A DNA stretch of 64,000 nt, taken from the NCBI RefSeq assembly GCF_023734115.1, contig NZ_AP025737.1, forward strand, positions 3,075,862-3,139,861, in the 5' to 3' direction. Below, one piece after another: positions 16,570-23,793 of this stretch. Every line of letters starts with the position of its first letter. The first letter of the stretch is position 1. Origin of the DNA: Herbiconiux sp. L3-i23. GTDB taxonomy: Bacteria > Actinomycetota > Actinomycetes > Actinomycetales > Microbacteriaceae. The position numbers and the translations under genes are program-made. The notes under the pieces are model-generated. The model had not been told where the DNA came from. It did not search any database and saw only the letters and a list, made by a program, of their open reading frames with translations.

Positions 16570-17438
16570 TCGGACCTCCCCGTCGCCGCCGCGCGAGCGA
16601 CGATCTTCAGCTTCACGGCGGTCGGCACGCTGATCCGCGTCGTCCGCAGCCGCGCCGCCGGCGTGTCCGCTATCCGGCGTGACAGAGCGGCGAAGAGCCC
16701 GTGAGCGGCGGCGACCGCGCGTCTGCTCCCCCGTGGGAGCTGCGGGATCACCGCGGCCGCTTGAGCGAGATCGGCGTCGAGGTCGTCGAGCAGGCGAGCC
16801 TTGTCGGCCTCGTCGAGACGCGGCACGTCGATGCCGGGGAAGTAGCTCCGCCCGAGCCGCGAGTAGTCGGCGGCGAGATCGCGCAGGAAGTTGACCTTCT
16901 GGAAGGCGGCGCCCAAGGCTCGCGCGCCGCTCTCGAACCGGGCGCGCTGAGCCTTCGACGGGTTATGCCCATCGAGGAATGCGGCGAGGCACATCAGTCC
17001 GACGACCTCGGCCGAGCCGTAGACGTAATCGTTGAAGCTCGCGTCGTCGTGCTCGGCGCGCACCAGATCCGAGCGCATGGAGCGGAAGAACGGCGCGGTG
17101 TAGTTCCGGCCGAAGCCGACCCGCCGAGCGGTCGCGGCGAATGCGTGCACGACGAGGTCGGTGCTGTAGCCCGTGTCGAGCGCGCGATCGAGTTCCCGTT
17201 CGAGCTCGTCGAGCCGCTCCCCCACCTCGTCCGTCGACAGGCCGGCCTCGGCGGCGACCCCGTCGACGATCTCGTCGGCGACCCGCACCAGCGCGTAGAT
17301 GTTGGCGACGTGGCGGCGTTCCTCCCGTCCGAGCAGCCGCGAGGCGGCACCGAAGGACGTCGAGTACCGGCCGATGACGACGCGGGCAGCGGCTTCGGCG
17401 GCGGAGAGATACAGTTCGCTGCCGGTCTCGGCGGTCAC
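16566..17438 (-). CDS. crtB: Phytoene synthase
   Basis: A 290-residue squalene/phytoene synthase family protein. Both catalytic Asp motifs are present: DEIVD at 55-59 and DLAAD at 187-191. It condenses two GGPP to phytoene. The start overlaps crtE by 4 bp and the stop overlaps crtI by 4 bp. Confidence 0.95.
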   Translation of the reverse strand: MTAETGSELYLSAAEAAARVVIGRYSTSFGAASRLLGREERRHVANIYALVRVADEIVDGVAAEAGLSTDEVGERLDELERELDRALDTGYSTDLVVHAFAATARRVGFGRNYTAPFFRSMRSDLVRAEHDDASFNDYVYGSAEVVGLMCLAAFLDGHNPSKAQRARFESGARALGAAFQKVNFLRDLAADYSRLGRSYFPGIDVPRLDEADKARLLDDLDADLAQAAAVIPQLPRGSRRAVAAAHGLFAALSRRIADTPAARLRTTRISVPTAVKLKIVARAAATGRSE

Positions 17439-18517
17439 CGGTCGCGCTCCAGCGCCTGCGCCGCGAAGGGGCGAAGCAGCGGCGCCACGGCGGAGGGCAG
17501 CTCGTCGAGCAGCGCGACCGCCGCGGCCGCGTGACGTGAGGCGAGGGCGCGGGTGTGCGTGTCGGCACCGCTGGCGATCAGCAGCTCGCGGGCGGTCTGC
17601 GCCTCGGCGTCGCTCAGATCGGGCTTGCCGAGGAACGGCGTCAGTTCGGCCCAGTGCGGGCTGGCTGCCGCGAACGCAATGGGGAGGCTGCTCTTGCCTT
17701 CGCGGAGATCTCCGAGCGTCGACTTGCCGGTCGCGCGCTCATCGCCGAAGAGGCCGAGGAGGTCGTCCATCGCCTGGTAGGCGATGCCGATCTCGCAGCC
17801 GAACCGTCCGAGCAGGGTGAGGTCGTGGGCCGGGGCTCCGGCGAGCACCGCACCGGCCTTGAGCGGGGTCTCGAAGGTGTAGACGGCGGTCTTCAGCCGG
17901 CACATGGCGACGACCTGATCGACCGTGGGCGGCTCCGCGACCATGGAGAAGTCGACATCGGCCAGCTCCCCGGCGGCGGAGGCGAACACGGCCTCGTCGA
18001 GCTGTTCGAGCACCGCGTCGCGCACGTCGGAGGCGAGGCCGGCTCCTTCGACGATGCGGAATGCCCCGGTCAGCGCGAGGTCGCCGGCGATGACGGCGGC
18101 CGATTGACCGCGATGCTCGGCCGCCGGGATGGGGATGCCCGCGGTGGTGGCGATGTCGCGGTAGCTGCCCGAGACGTTCGGCAACCCGCGCCGCGTGAAG
18201 TCCCGGTCGATGACGTCGTCGTGGACGATGAGCGCGGTGTGCAGCAGTTCGAACGCAGCGCCGACGTGCGCCGCCGCGGCGAGGTCGTCGCCCCCGTACG
18301 CCTGATAGGCGGAGAGCACGAGCCGCGGCCGGAACCGCTTGCCCCCGCTGGCGCTCGACTCGAGCCGACGCCAGAGTGCTGCATAGGAGTCGCCGATCCG
18401 TCCGGCTCGGCGGGCGGATAGGCTGAAGTAGTCGCTCAACACGGCGTCAACGGCCGCTGCGCCCTCGACGTCGAGTCGCGCGTCGCCTGGCGTCGATGGT
18501 CGGCGTGAGGCATTCAC
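17435..18517 (-). CDS. crtE: Geranylgeranyl diphosphate synthase
   Basis: A 360-residue trans-isoprenyl diphosphate synthase. The first Asp-rich motif DDVID is at 100-104 and the second region reads DDLLG at 251-255, with Gly replacing the last Asp; this variant is seen in other actinobacterial GGPP synthases. It supplies GGPP for crtB and heads the crt operon. The GTG at 18517 is preferred over far-upstream starts because the extension runs through divergent idi. Its start is only 24 bp from the idi start. Confidence 0.9.
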   Translation of the reverse strand: MNASRRPSTPGDARLDVEGAAAVDAVLSDYFSLSARRAGRIGDSYAALWRRLESSASGGKRFRPRLVLSAYQAYGGDDLAAAAHVGAAFELLHTALIVHDDVIDRDFTRRGLPNVSGSYRDIATTAGIPIPAAEHRGQSAAVIAGDLALTGAFRIVEGAGLASDVRDAVLEQLDEAVFASAAGELADVDFSMVAEPPTVDQVVAMCRLKTAVYTFETPLKAGAVLAGAPAHDLTLLGRFGCEIGIAYQAMDDLLGLFGDERATGKSTLGDLREGKSSLPIAFAAASPHWAELTPFLGKPDLSDAEAQTARELLIASGADTHTRALASRHAAAAVALLDELPSAVAPLLRPFAAQALERDR

Positions 18518-18541
18518 AGCGGTCAGTGTTACACAGGCGAG
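18518..18541. promoter_or_regulatory. Compact divergent crtE/idi start region
   Basis: Only 24 bp separate the GTG of crtE and the ATG of idi. On the minus strand AACACT (18530-18525) lies 7 nt before the crtE GTG; on the plus strand TTACAC (18529-18534) lies 7 nt before the idi ATG. If both serve as leaderless -10 elements they overlap on opposite strands. Confidence 0.45.
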
Positions 18542-19090
18542 ATGACGAGAACTGAGAGCGACGAGCAAGTCGTTCTGCTTGATGCGGCGGGCTCCCCGAT
18601 CGGCATCGCACCGAAGGCGTCGGTGCACGACGACGCGACCCCGCTGCACCTCGCGTTCTCCTGCCATGTGAGCGATGCGGAGGGCCGGCTGCTGGTCACC
18701 CGGCGCGCCCTGCACAAGCGCACCTGGCCCGGTGTGTGGACGAACTCCTTCTGCGGTCATCCGGGACCGGACGAGGCCATGGAGGACGCCGTCCGGCGGC
18801 GTGGACGCGACGAACTCGGCATCGAACTCGAGGACCTCCGACTCGTTCTCCCCGACTTCCGCTACCGGGCGGTCGACGCGAGCGGCGTCGTCGAGAACGA
18901 GGTCTGCCCGGTGTATCGCGCCCGGATCGCCACCCCGCTCTCGCCGAACCACCTCGAGGTGATGGATTACGAGTGGGTCGACGAGCGCGAGTTCGCGCCC
19001 GTGGTCGCCGCCGCGACGTTCGCGTTCAGCCCATGGCTGGCGTTGCAGTTCCCCGAACTGGCAGCGGCCGAGGCGCTCGCCCGCGAGTAG
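18542..19090 (+). CDS. idi: Isopentenyl-diphosphate delta-isomerase, type 1
   Basis: A 182-residue Nudix-fold IDI. The catalytic Cys is in TNSFCGHP (C71), and the Glu-containing segment ENEVCPVY lies near residue 120. It interconverts IPP and DMAPP. DMAPP is needed both to prime GGPP synthesis and as the C5 unit added by CrtEb, which fits its divergent placement next to the crt operon. Confidence 0.95.
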   Translation: MTRTESDEQVVLLDAAGSPIGIAPKASVHDDATPLHLAFSCHVSDAEGRLLVTRRALHKRTWPGVWTNSFCGHPGPDEAMEDAVRRRGRDELGIELEDLRLVLPDFRYRAVDASGVVENEVCPVYRARIATPLSPNHLEVMDYEWVDEREFAPVVAAATFAFSPWLALQFPELAAAEALARE

Positions 19091-19102
19091 GGGTACCGGA
19101 GA

Positions 19103-19708
19103 TCAGGCGCCAGGGCTGCCCGCGTCCGTGACGGTGACGTCGGTGCGGTGGAAGTTCTGGAAGGACCGCGACGCGGTCGGCCCCCGCTGGCCGTGATACC
19201 GCGACTGGTAGCCGGCGGAGCCGTACGGCTGCTCGGCGGGGCTGCTCAGCTGGAAGAAGCAGAGCTGGCCGATCTTCATGCCGGGCCACAGCTTGATGGG
19301 CAGGGTCGCCACGTTGCTCAGTTCGAGGGTGACGTGACCGGAGAAGCCGGGATCGATGAACCCCGCGGTCGAATGGGTCAGCAGGCCGAGACGGCCGAGC
19401 GAGCTCTTGCCCTCGAGGCGGGCGGCGACGTCGTCGGGCAACGTGACCCGCTCGAAGGTCGACCCGAGCACGAATTCCCCCGGATGAAGGATGAAGGCCT
19501 GATCCGACTTCGCCTCGACGAGCCGGGTCAGCTCGGGCTGATCCTCGGCGGGGTCGATGAAGGGGTACTTGTGGTTGTCGAACAGCCGGAAATACCGGTC
19601 GATTCGCACATCGAAGCTCGACGGCTGCAGCAACTCGGGCGAATACGGCTCGAGTCCGATGCGACCGGATTCGATCTGGGCACGGATATCGCGGTCCGAG
19701 AGCAGCAC
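19103..19708 (-). CDS. dcd: dCTP deaminase, probably dUMP-forming
   Basis: About 201 residues starting [12 protein letters not shown], the usual N-terminus of the family. The conserved [10 protein letters not shown] and [11 protein letters not shown] segments are present. It deaminates dCTP for dTTP synthesis; actinobacterial homologs are often bifunctional, releasing dUMP directly, but this is family knowledge. The GTG at 19708 is chosen over one at 19717 because TACAGT (19721-19716) sits 7 nt upstream of it (leaderless) and the resulting N-terminus matches the family. Confidence 0.93.
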   Translation of the reverse strand: MLLSDRDIRAQIESGRIGLEPYSPELLQPSSFDVRIDRYFRLFDNHKYPFIDPAEDQPELTRLVEAKSDQAFILHPGEFVLGSTFERVTLPDDVAARLEGKSSLGRLGLLTHSTAGFIDPGFSGHVTLELSNVATLPIKLWPGMKIGQLCFFQLSSPAEQPYGSAGYQSRYHGQRGPTASRSFQNFHRTDVTVTDAGSPGA

Positions 19709-19734
19709 GAGGGCCACTGTATCGGGCGGCGGTG

Positions 19735-20076
19735 TCAGGCGGCGAGCGCCACCTCTCCCTTGGTCGAGAGCGCAGCGGCACTGGAGGACAGCCGAGCGGC
19801 GGCGCCGAGGGCGAGGTCGAGGAGCGACCGGTCGAGCGAAGCGGCGAGGGCGCCGACGATCTCGCTCGAGGGCTCCTTCACGCCCCGCTCGAGCTCCGAC
19901 AGGTACTGGGCTGAGACACCGGCCCTCTGTCCGACAGCGGCCAGCGTCTCTCCTCGCGCGCGGCGAAGACCGCGCAGCTCAGCGCCGAGGACTTCGCGCC
20001 ACAGCGGACCCGCCGCCGGCTTTCCCGATGGCGTGGGGTCGGCGTCGGACGGCGATCGGCTCACTCCCCCACTCAA
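19735..20076 (-). CDS. XRE-family transcriptional regulator
   Basis: 113 residues counting from a TTG at 20076; a GTG at 20064 is an alternative. A single helix-turn-helix of Cro/C1 type is visible in [20 protein letters not shown], followed by ERGVKEPSS. The layout resembles the ClgR-like regulators of actinobacteria, which control protease genes, but target genes cannot be inferred. It lies 26 bp upstream of dcd in the same direction. Confidence 0.8.
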   Translation of the reverse strand: MSGGVSRSPSDADPTPSGKPAAGPLWREVLGAELRGLRRARGETLAAVGQRAGVSAQYLSELERGVKEPSSEIVGALAASLDRSLLDLALGAAARLSSSAAALSTKGEVALAA

Positions 20077-20136
20077 CAGGACTGAGGGGCTCGGTGCCGC
20101 GTCGTTCCGCTCACAGCGGACCCGTGCGGAACCGGC

Positions 20137-20840
20137 TCATCGGACGAGCATGGCCTCGATCTGGGCGACCACGAGGTCGGGCCGGGAGAGGAAGGGGTGA
20201 TGGCCGGTGGGGAGCTCGACCGCGCGCGTCGCCTTCGCGGCATGGAAGCGCTGCAGCTCGATCGAGGTGCTGCGGTCGTCCGCGCAGACGAGGTAGGTGG
20301 AGGGGACGCCCTCCACCCTTCTCGACTGGTCGGCGTGACGAACGCCGCTGCCGACTGGGCGGTCACACGGCTCCAGCCCTCGCGCTGGATCTCGGGGTCG
20401 GCGTCGTGCAGGAAGCGGGCGGCGAACCCGGCCGAGTCGTATCCCGCGACCGCGAGCCTGCCACCGCCCGCATCGGCGATCGTCACCGGATCCGGCTCGG
20501 CGCTCATGATGCCGGCCTGGGTCTCCCCGAGTTCGGGCAGGTAGGAGGAGATGAGGAGCACGCCGGCGACGGCCGGGTGGTGCCCTGCTTCGGCGATGAC
20601 GGTGCCGCCGTAGGAGTGACCGACGACGACGGCACGGTCGACGGCGTCGAGCACCGAACGGAGCGCCTCCGCGTCGGCGATCAGGCCGGCCTGCACGTCG
20701 GCCTGATCGCCCTCGCCGCAGGACGGCAGCTCGACCGCTCGACTGCGGATGCCGGTGCGCTCGAAGAGCAGCTCCGCGACAGGCCGCCACCACCACTCGC
20801 CGTCTCGAACGAGTGCGCCGTGAACGAAGACCGCTTCCAT
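20137..20840 (-). pseudogene. Alpha/beta hydrolase interrupted by a frameshift
   Basis: From the ATG at 20840 the frame encodes a good alpha/beta hydrolase: VFVHGA near the N-terminus and nucleophile elbow GHSYGG. It continues to about position 20320, then becomes Arg/Ser/Pro-rich nonsense. The expected C-terminal half (TYLVCADD, catalytic-His region GHHPFLSRP, IEAMLVR) continues in another frame to the stop at 20137. The break lies around 20315-20335, near the CGAGAAGGG tract, and is equivalent to loss of one base. It may be a real inactivation or a sequencing error. The role is unknown; the family includes salicylate-esterase-like enzymes. Confidence 0.75.
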
Positions 20841-20953
20841 GCCGATGACGCTAACCCGGCACGCAGCGGCCCGGAGCGATATCCGCTCACAGCAGCGAAC
20901 ACGATCGGGTCATGCTAGGAGGTGCGGCCCTTGATACCTCCGCCCGCGGTCCG

Positions 20954-21367
20954 TCAGTGGTCGCGGAACCAGTCGAGGAGCCACCGGGCGCGGGAAACGG
21001 TCCCCCAGCGCCCGATCCCGCTCCTGCTCGTGCCGAAGACGTCATCGAAGCCGGGGATGTCACGGAGGTCGGCATCCGTCACCGATCGAAAGCCCATCGT
21101 CCAATCGGCGAACTCGCGGCGTGCGATCGTCCGTTCGAGCACCGGTGTCACACCGCCATGTCGCCGGTCCGCGGCGATGACAGCGAGCCGCTCCCGCACT
21201 GCGCCATCGGGCCCTTCGAGAGCCTGCATGAACTGGCCGTCCTTGTAGACCAGCAGGCCGGTGAGGCCGAGGGCCGAGTTGTTGCTCCGACTCGTCGTCA
21301 GGAGCGCCTGAAGCTGCGCGTCCGAGAACGCAGTGACGGCGGTGCTGACGTACACGACGGACTGCAT
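20954..21367 (-). CDS. BLUF-domain blue-light sensor
   Basis: A 137-residue, single-domain BLUF protein. The flavin-contact residues of the family are in place: Tyr6 (VVYVST), Asn30 (SNNSALGLTG), Gln48 (FMQALEG) and the DWTMGF segment near residue 90. BLUF domains sense blue light with FAD. There is no fused output domain, so signalling must go through a partner. Its position a few kb from the carotenoid operon is suggestive but not proof of a link. Confidence 0.9.
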   Translation of the reverse strand: MQSVVYVSTAVTAFSDAQLQALLTTSRSNNSALGLTGLLVYKDGQFMQALEGPDGAVRERLAVIAADRRHGGVTPVLERTIARREFADWTMGFRSVTDADLRDIPGFDDVFGTSRSGIGRWGTVSRARWLLDWFRDH

Positions 21368-21454
21368 GCGGCCTCCCTGCCACCCCCGGAACCGGCGGGC
21401 GACGAAAGACTAGTGCCGTCTCGACGAATGCAAGGGCAGGGGAGGTCCGTGTTG

Positions 21455-21528
21455 TGGAGCGGATGACGGGAATCGAACCCGCGCTATCAGCTTGGGAAGC
21501 TGAAGTTCTGCCATTGAACTACATCCGC
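21455..21528 (-). tRNA. tRNA-Gly (CCC)
   Basis: A 74-nt cloverleaf including encoded CCA. The acceptor GCGGATG pairs with CATCCGC. The anticodon stem TCAGC/GCTGA encloses the loop TTCCCAA, giving anticodon CCC, and the T-loop GGTTCGATTCC is present. Confidence 0.95.
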
Positions 21529-21590
21529 GCACTCCGCCGTGCGGAGCGCCTCCCATTGTAGAGGCCAGTCCCGGCCGTCCGCTCGCCCGC

Positions 21591-21596
21591 TATCCT
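21591..21596 (+). promoter_or_regulatory. -10 element, leaderless DUF2470 gene
   Basis: TATCCT is 7 nt upstream of the GTG at 21604 and there is no Shine-Dalgarno. Confidence 0.5.
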
Positions 21597-21603
21597 CACC
21601 TGC

Positions 21604-21876
21604 GTGCACACCTTCCCCGACGACGTCGTGACCGCGGTACTCCGCCATATGAACGACGACCACAACGACGACAGCCTGGTGATCGTCCGCGCCAACGGCG
21701 CGCCCGACGCCTCTCGGGCTCGTATGACGAGGATCGACGGCGAGGCGGGCACCTGGGTGGTCACGACTCCGAAGGGCGAACGCGAGTTGCGGGTCGCGTG
21801 GTCCACTCCGATCACCAAACGCGCCGAGATCCGTCGGGAGATCGTGCTCCTGCACGAAGAAGCCCTGATCAGCTGA
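21604..21876 (+). CDS. DUF2470 domain protein
   Basis: 90 residues from a leaderless GTG. It has the DUF2470 pattern: an N-terminal helix with HMNDDHNDD followed by a beta-rich half. In many bacteria this domain forms the C-terminal part of HugZ/pyridoxamine-oxidase-like heme-binding proteins, where HNDD-type residues are conserved. Here it stands alone, 1.5 kb upstream of a heme oxygenase gene. A role in heme or flavin chemistry is inferred from family and context. Confidence 0.75.
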   Translation: MHTFPDDVVTAVLRHMNDDHNDDSLVIVRANGAPDASRARMTRIDGEAGTWVVTTPKGERELRVAWSTPITKRAEIRREIVLLHEEALIS

Positions 21877-22037
21877 CATAAAGTGAGGTGTGTCAGCGGT
21901 TTTCTGGCATTGCTCGGTAAGTCGGCTGTGAGCCGGCCCGGCTGGCACGATCGGTCCTGACCAAACCATTAGCGTCGCCTTCACGAACACCAAGAGACGC
22001 GGCACCTGGTCGCGCCTTCATCGATGGAGGAACAGCC

Positions 22038-22475
22038 ACGAGCACCGTCCGCACGTCCCTGACCCATTCGCCCAACCGCATCGTCGCCACGGCCTTCGGA
22101 GCGGTCTACCTGCTGGTCGGCCTGCTCGGCTACCTCGTCGCGGGCGGCAACACCGGATTCATCTCCACCGACGGTCCCCTGCTGCTCGGCATCTTCCAGA
22201 TCAACCACCTGCACAACACCGCACACCTGCTGATCGGTGCGGCGCTCCTGATCGCCGGACTCAGCAACGTGGCGGCCGCCAAGACCGTCAACGGCGTCGT
22301 CGGTGCGGCCTACCTGCTGCTCGGTATCGTCGGGTTCTTCATCGTCGACACCCCGGCGAACCTCCTCGCCCTGAACCTGCCCGACCACTTCCTGCACCTC
22401 GGCAGCGCTGTCATCCTGGGTGGCGTGGCGCTCGGCGCGGACAAGTCCACCGCGGGCGGCGTCGCGCACGCCTGA
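22038..22475 (+). CDS. DUF4383 membrane protein with apparent ACG start
   Basis: 145 residues with four hydrophobic segments (for example AVYLLVGLLGYLVAG and AYLLLGIVGFFIV), matching the DUF4383 family. The frame has no ATG or GTG before position 22269, which would delete half the domain. A strong GGAGGA (22026-22031) sits 6 nt before ACG AGC ACC (22038), exactly where ATG would give the common MSTxR beginning. Initiation at ACG is therefore proposed; a point change from ATG or a sequence error is the alternative. Function unknown. Confidence 0.65.
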   Translation, partial: TSTVRTSLTHSPNRIVATAFGAVYLLVGLLGYLVAGGNTGFISTDGPLLLGIFQINHLHNTAHLLIGAALLIAGLSNVAAAKTVNGVVGAAYLLLGIVGFFIVDTPANLLALNLPDHFLHLGSAVILGGVALGADKSTAGGVAHA

Positions 22476-22569
22476 TCCCTCGCCATCCGGGTCGAGCCTC
22501 GCTCGGACCCGGTCACGGCGGCGGGGCCGAGAAGGCTCCGCCGCCGTCCCACGAATCGAAGGAGGCGAC

Positions 22570-23094
22570 ATGCGCCAGCTGTTCCGCACCTGGGTCGCCA
22601 TGGCCGTCTTCGGCGCCGGCCTCATCCACCTCGCCGTCGCGGCGGCGGCGCCGGTCCCCCTCCTCGCGGCCTTCGCGGTGCTCGGTGCGGCGGAACTCGT
22701 CTGGGCCGTGGTCACCCTGGCCCGCGGGCGCTACGTCCTCAGTGCCGCTGCTCCCCTGTTCACCCTCGCGCCGATCGTCGTGTGGGGTTCGGGCATCGCC
22801 GCCGGCGTCGACTCGGCGCAGATCCCGCCGATCGCTCTTGCCGCCGGCACGCTGCTCGACCTGATCGCAACGATCGCCGTGGCCCTCGAACGTCGCCGCG
22901 GCACCGCACGAAAGACCGCCGACTCCCCCGCCGCCGGTCGCCTCGTCCTCGGCTTCGTCGCGGGCGCCTTCGCGATGGCAGCCATCACCTTGCCGGCGCT
23001 CGGCCAGACCGCGGCGGGTATCGCGGCGAGCAACGGACCCCACTCGCATCAGGCGCCGAGTCTCGAAATCGAGGTCGACCATCCGGGGCACTGA
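22570..23094 (+). CDS. Hypothetical integral membrane protein
   Basis: 174 residues from an ATG with GGAGG 4 nt upstream. Four to five hydrophobic helices and a short His-containing C-terminal tail (PHSHQAPSLEIEVDHPGH). No family recognised. It lies 94 bp after the DUF4383 gene and 39 bp before the heme oxygenase gene on the same strand; the His-rich tail would suit metal or heme contact, but this is speculation. Confidence 0.65.
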   Translation: MRQLFRTWVAMAVFGAGLIHLAVAAAAPVPLLAAFAVLGAAELVWAVVTLARGRYVLSAAAPLFTLAPIVVWGSGIAAGVDSAQIPPIALAAGTLLDLIATIAVALERRRGTARKTADSPAAGRLVLGFVAGAFAMAAITLPALGQTAAGIAASNGPHSHQAPSLEIEVDHPGH

Positions 23095-23098
23095 CCCC

Positions 23099-23117
23099 TA
23101 AGCTTAGGCTCACCTAA
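23099..23117 (+). promoter_or_regulatory. DtxR/IdeR-type iron box
   Basis: TAAGCTTAGGCTCACCTAA matches 16 of 19 positions of the actinobacterial DtxR/IdeR consensus TTAGGTTAGGCTAACCTAA and includes the core TTAGG-CTCA-CCTAA. It lies 16 bp before the heme oxygenase start, a typical repressor position, so iron-repressed expression is expected. Confidence 0.8.
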
Positions 23118-23133
23118 CCATCAAGGAGTCCCG

Positions 23134-23793
23134 GTGAGCGTCCTGCCCTTCTCGCAAGCACTGCGCGAGCGAACCCGCACCGACCATTCGTCGAGCGAAG
23201 GGGCCGGCTTCATGACCGACCTCATGGCGGGCAAGGGCAGCCGCGACGACTACGTCGCTCTCGTCGAACAGCACTACTTCATCTACGAGGCCATCGAATC
23301 GGCAGCCCACGCGATGGCCGACGACCCGGTCGCGCGCCACTTCATCGCGCGCGAACTCACCCGGCTTCCCGCCCTGGAGCAGGATCTCGCCTTCCTCGTG
23401 GGGGAGGACTGGCGCGACCGCATCTCACCGCTGCCCACCACGTCGCGGTACGTCGCCCGCATCGAAGAGGTATGCCACGACTGGGCGGGCGGCTTCGTCG
23501 CCCACCACTACACCCGCTACCTCGGCGACCTTTCCGGTGGGCAGATCATCCGCACCCTCATGCAGCGCCAGTTCGGCTTCGAGACCAACGGTGTCGGCTT
23601 CTACCTGTTCGACCAGATCGCCAAGCCGCGCGAGTTCAAGGACCGCTACCGCGAGCAACTCGACAGCGTCGGCTGGGACGCGTCCGAGCAGCAGCGGGTC
23701 ATCGACGAGGTCGTCCTCGCCTACCGCTTCAACACCGAGCTGTTCGCCGACCTGGCGGACAACCGGTCATTTCGGAGCGCCGCCGTCGGCTGA
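23134..23793 (+). CDS. hmuO: Heme oxygenase (biliverdin-producing)
   Basis: A 219-residue all-helical heme oxygenase. The proximal heme ligand is His18 in RTRTDHSS, and the distal-helix signature GDLSGGQ occurs in YLGDLSGGQIIRTLMQRQFGF. It opens heme to biliverdin, CO and Fe2+ for iron acquisition. The GTG start follows AAGGAG. Expression is probably iron-regulated through the box at 23099-23117. The last 27 bp overlap the convergent helicase gene. Confidence 0.93.
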   Translation: MSVLPFSQALRERTRTDHSSSEGAGFMTDLMAGKGSRDDYVALVEQHYFIYEAIESAAHAMADDPVARHFIARELTRLPALEQDLAFLVGEDWRDRISPLPTTSRYVARIEEVCHDWAGGFVAHHYTRYLGDLSGGQIIRTLMQRQFGFETNGVGFYLFDQIAKPREFKDRYREQLDSVGWDASEQQRVIDEVVLAYRFNTELFADLADNRSFRSAAVG

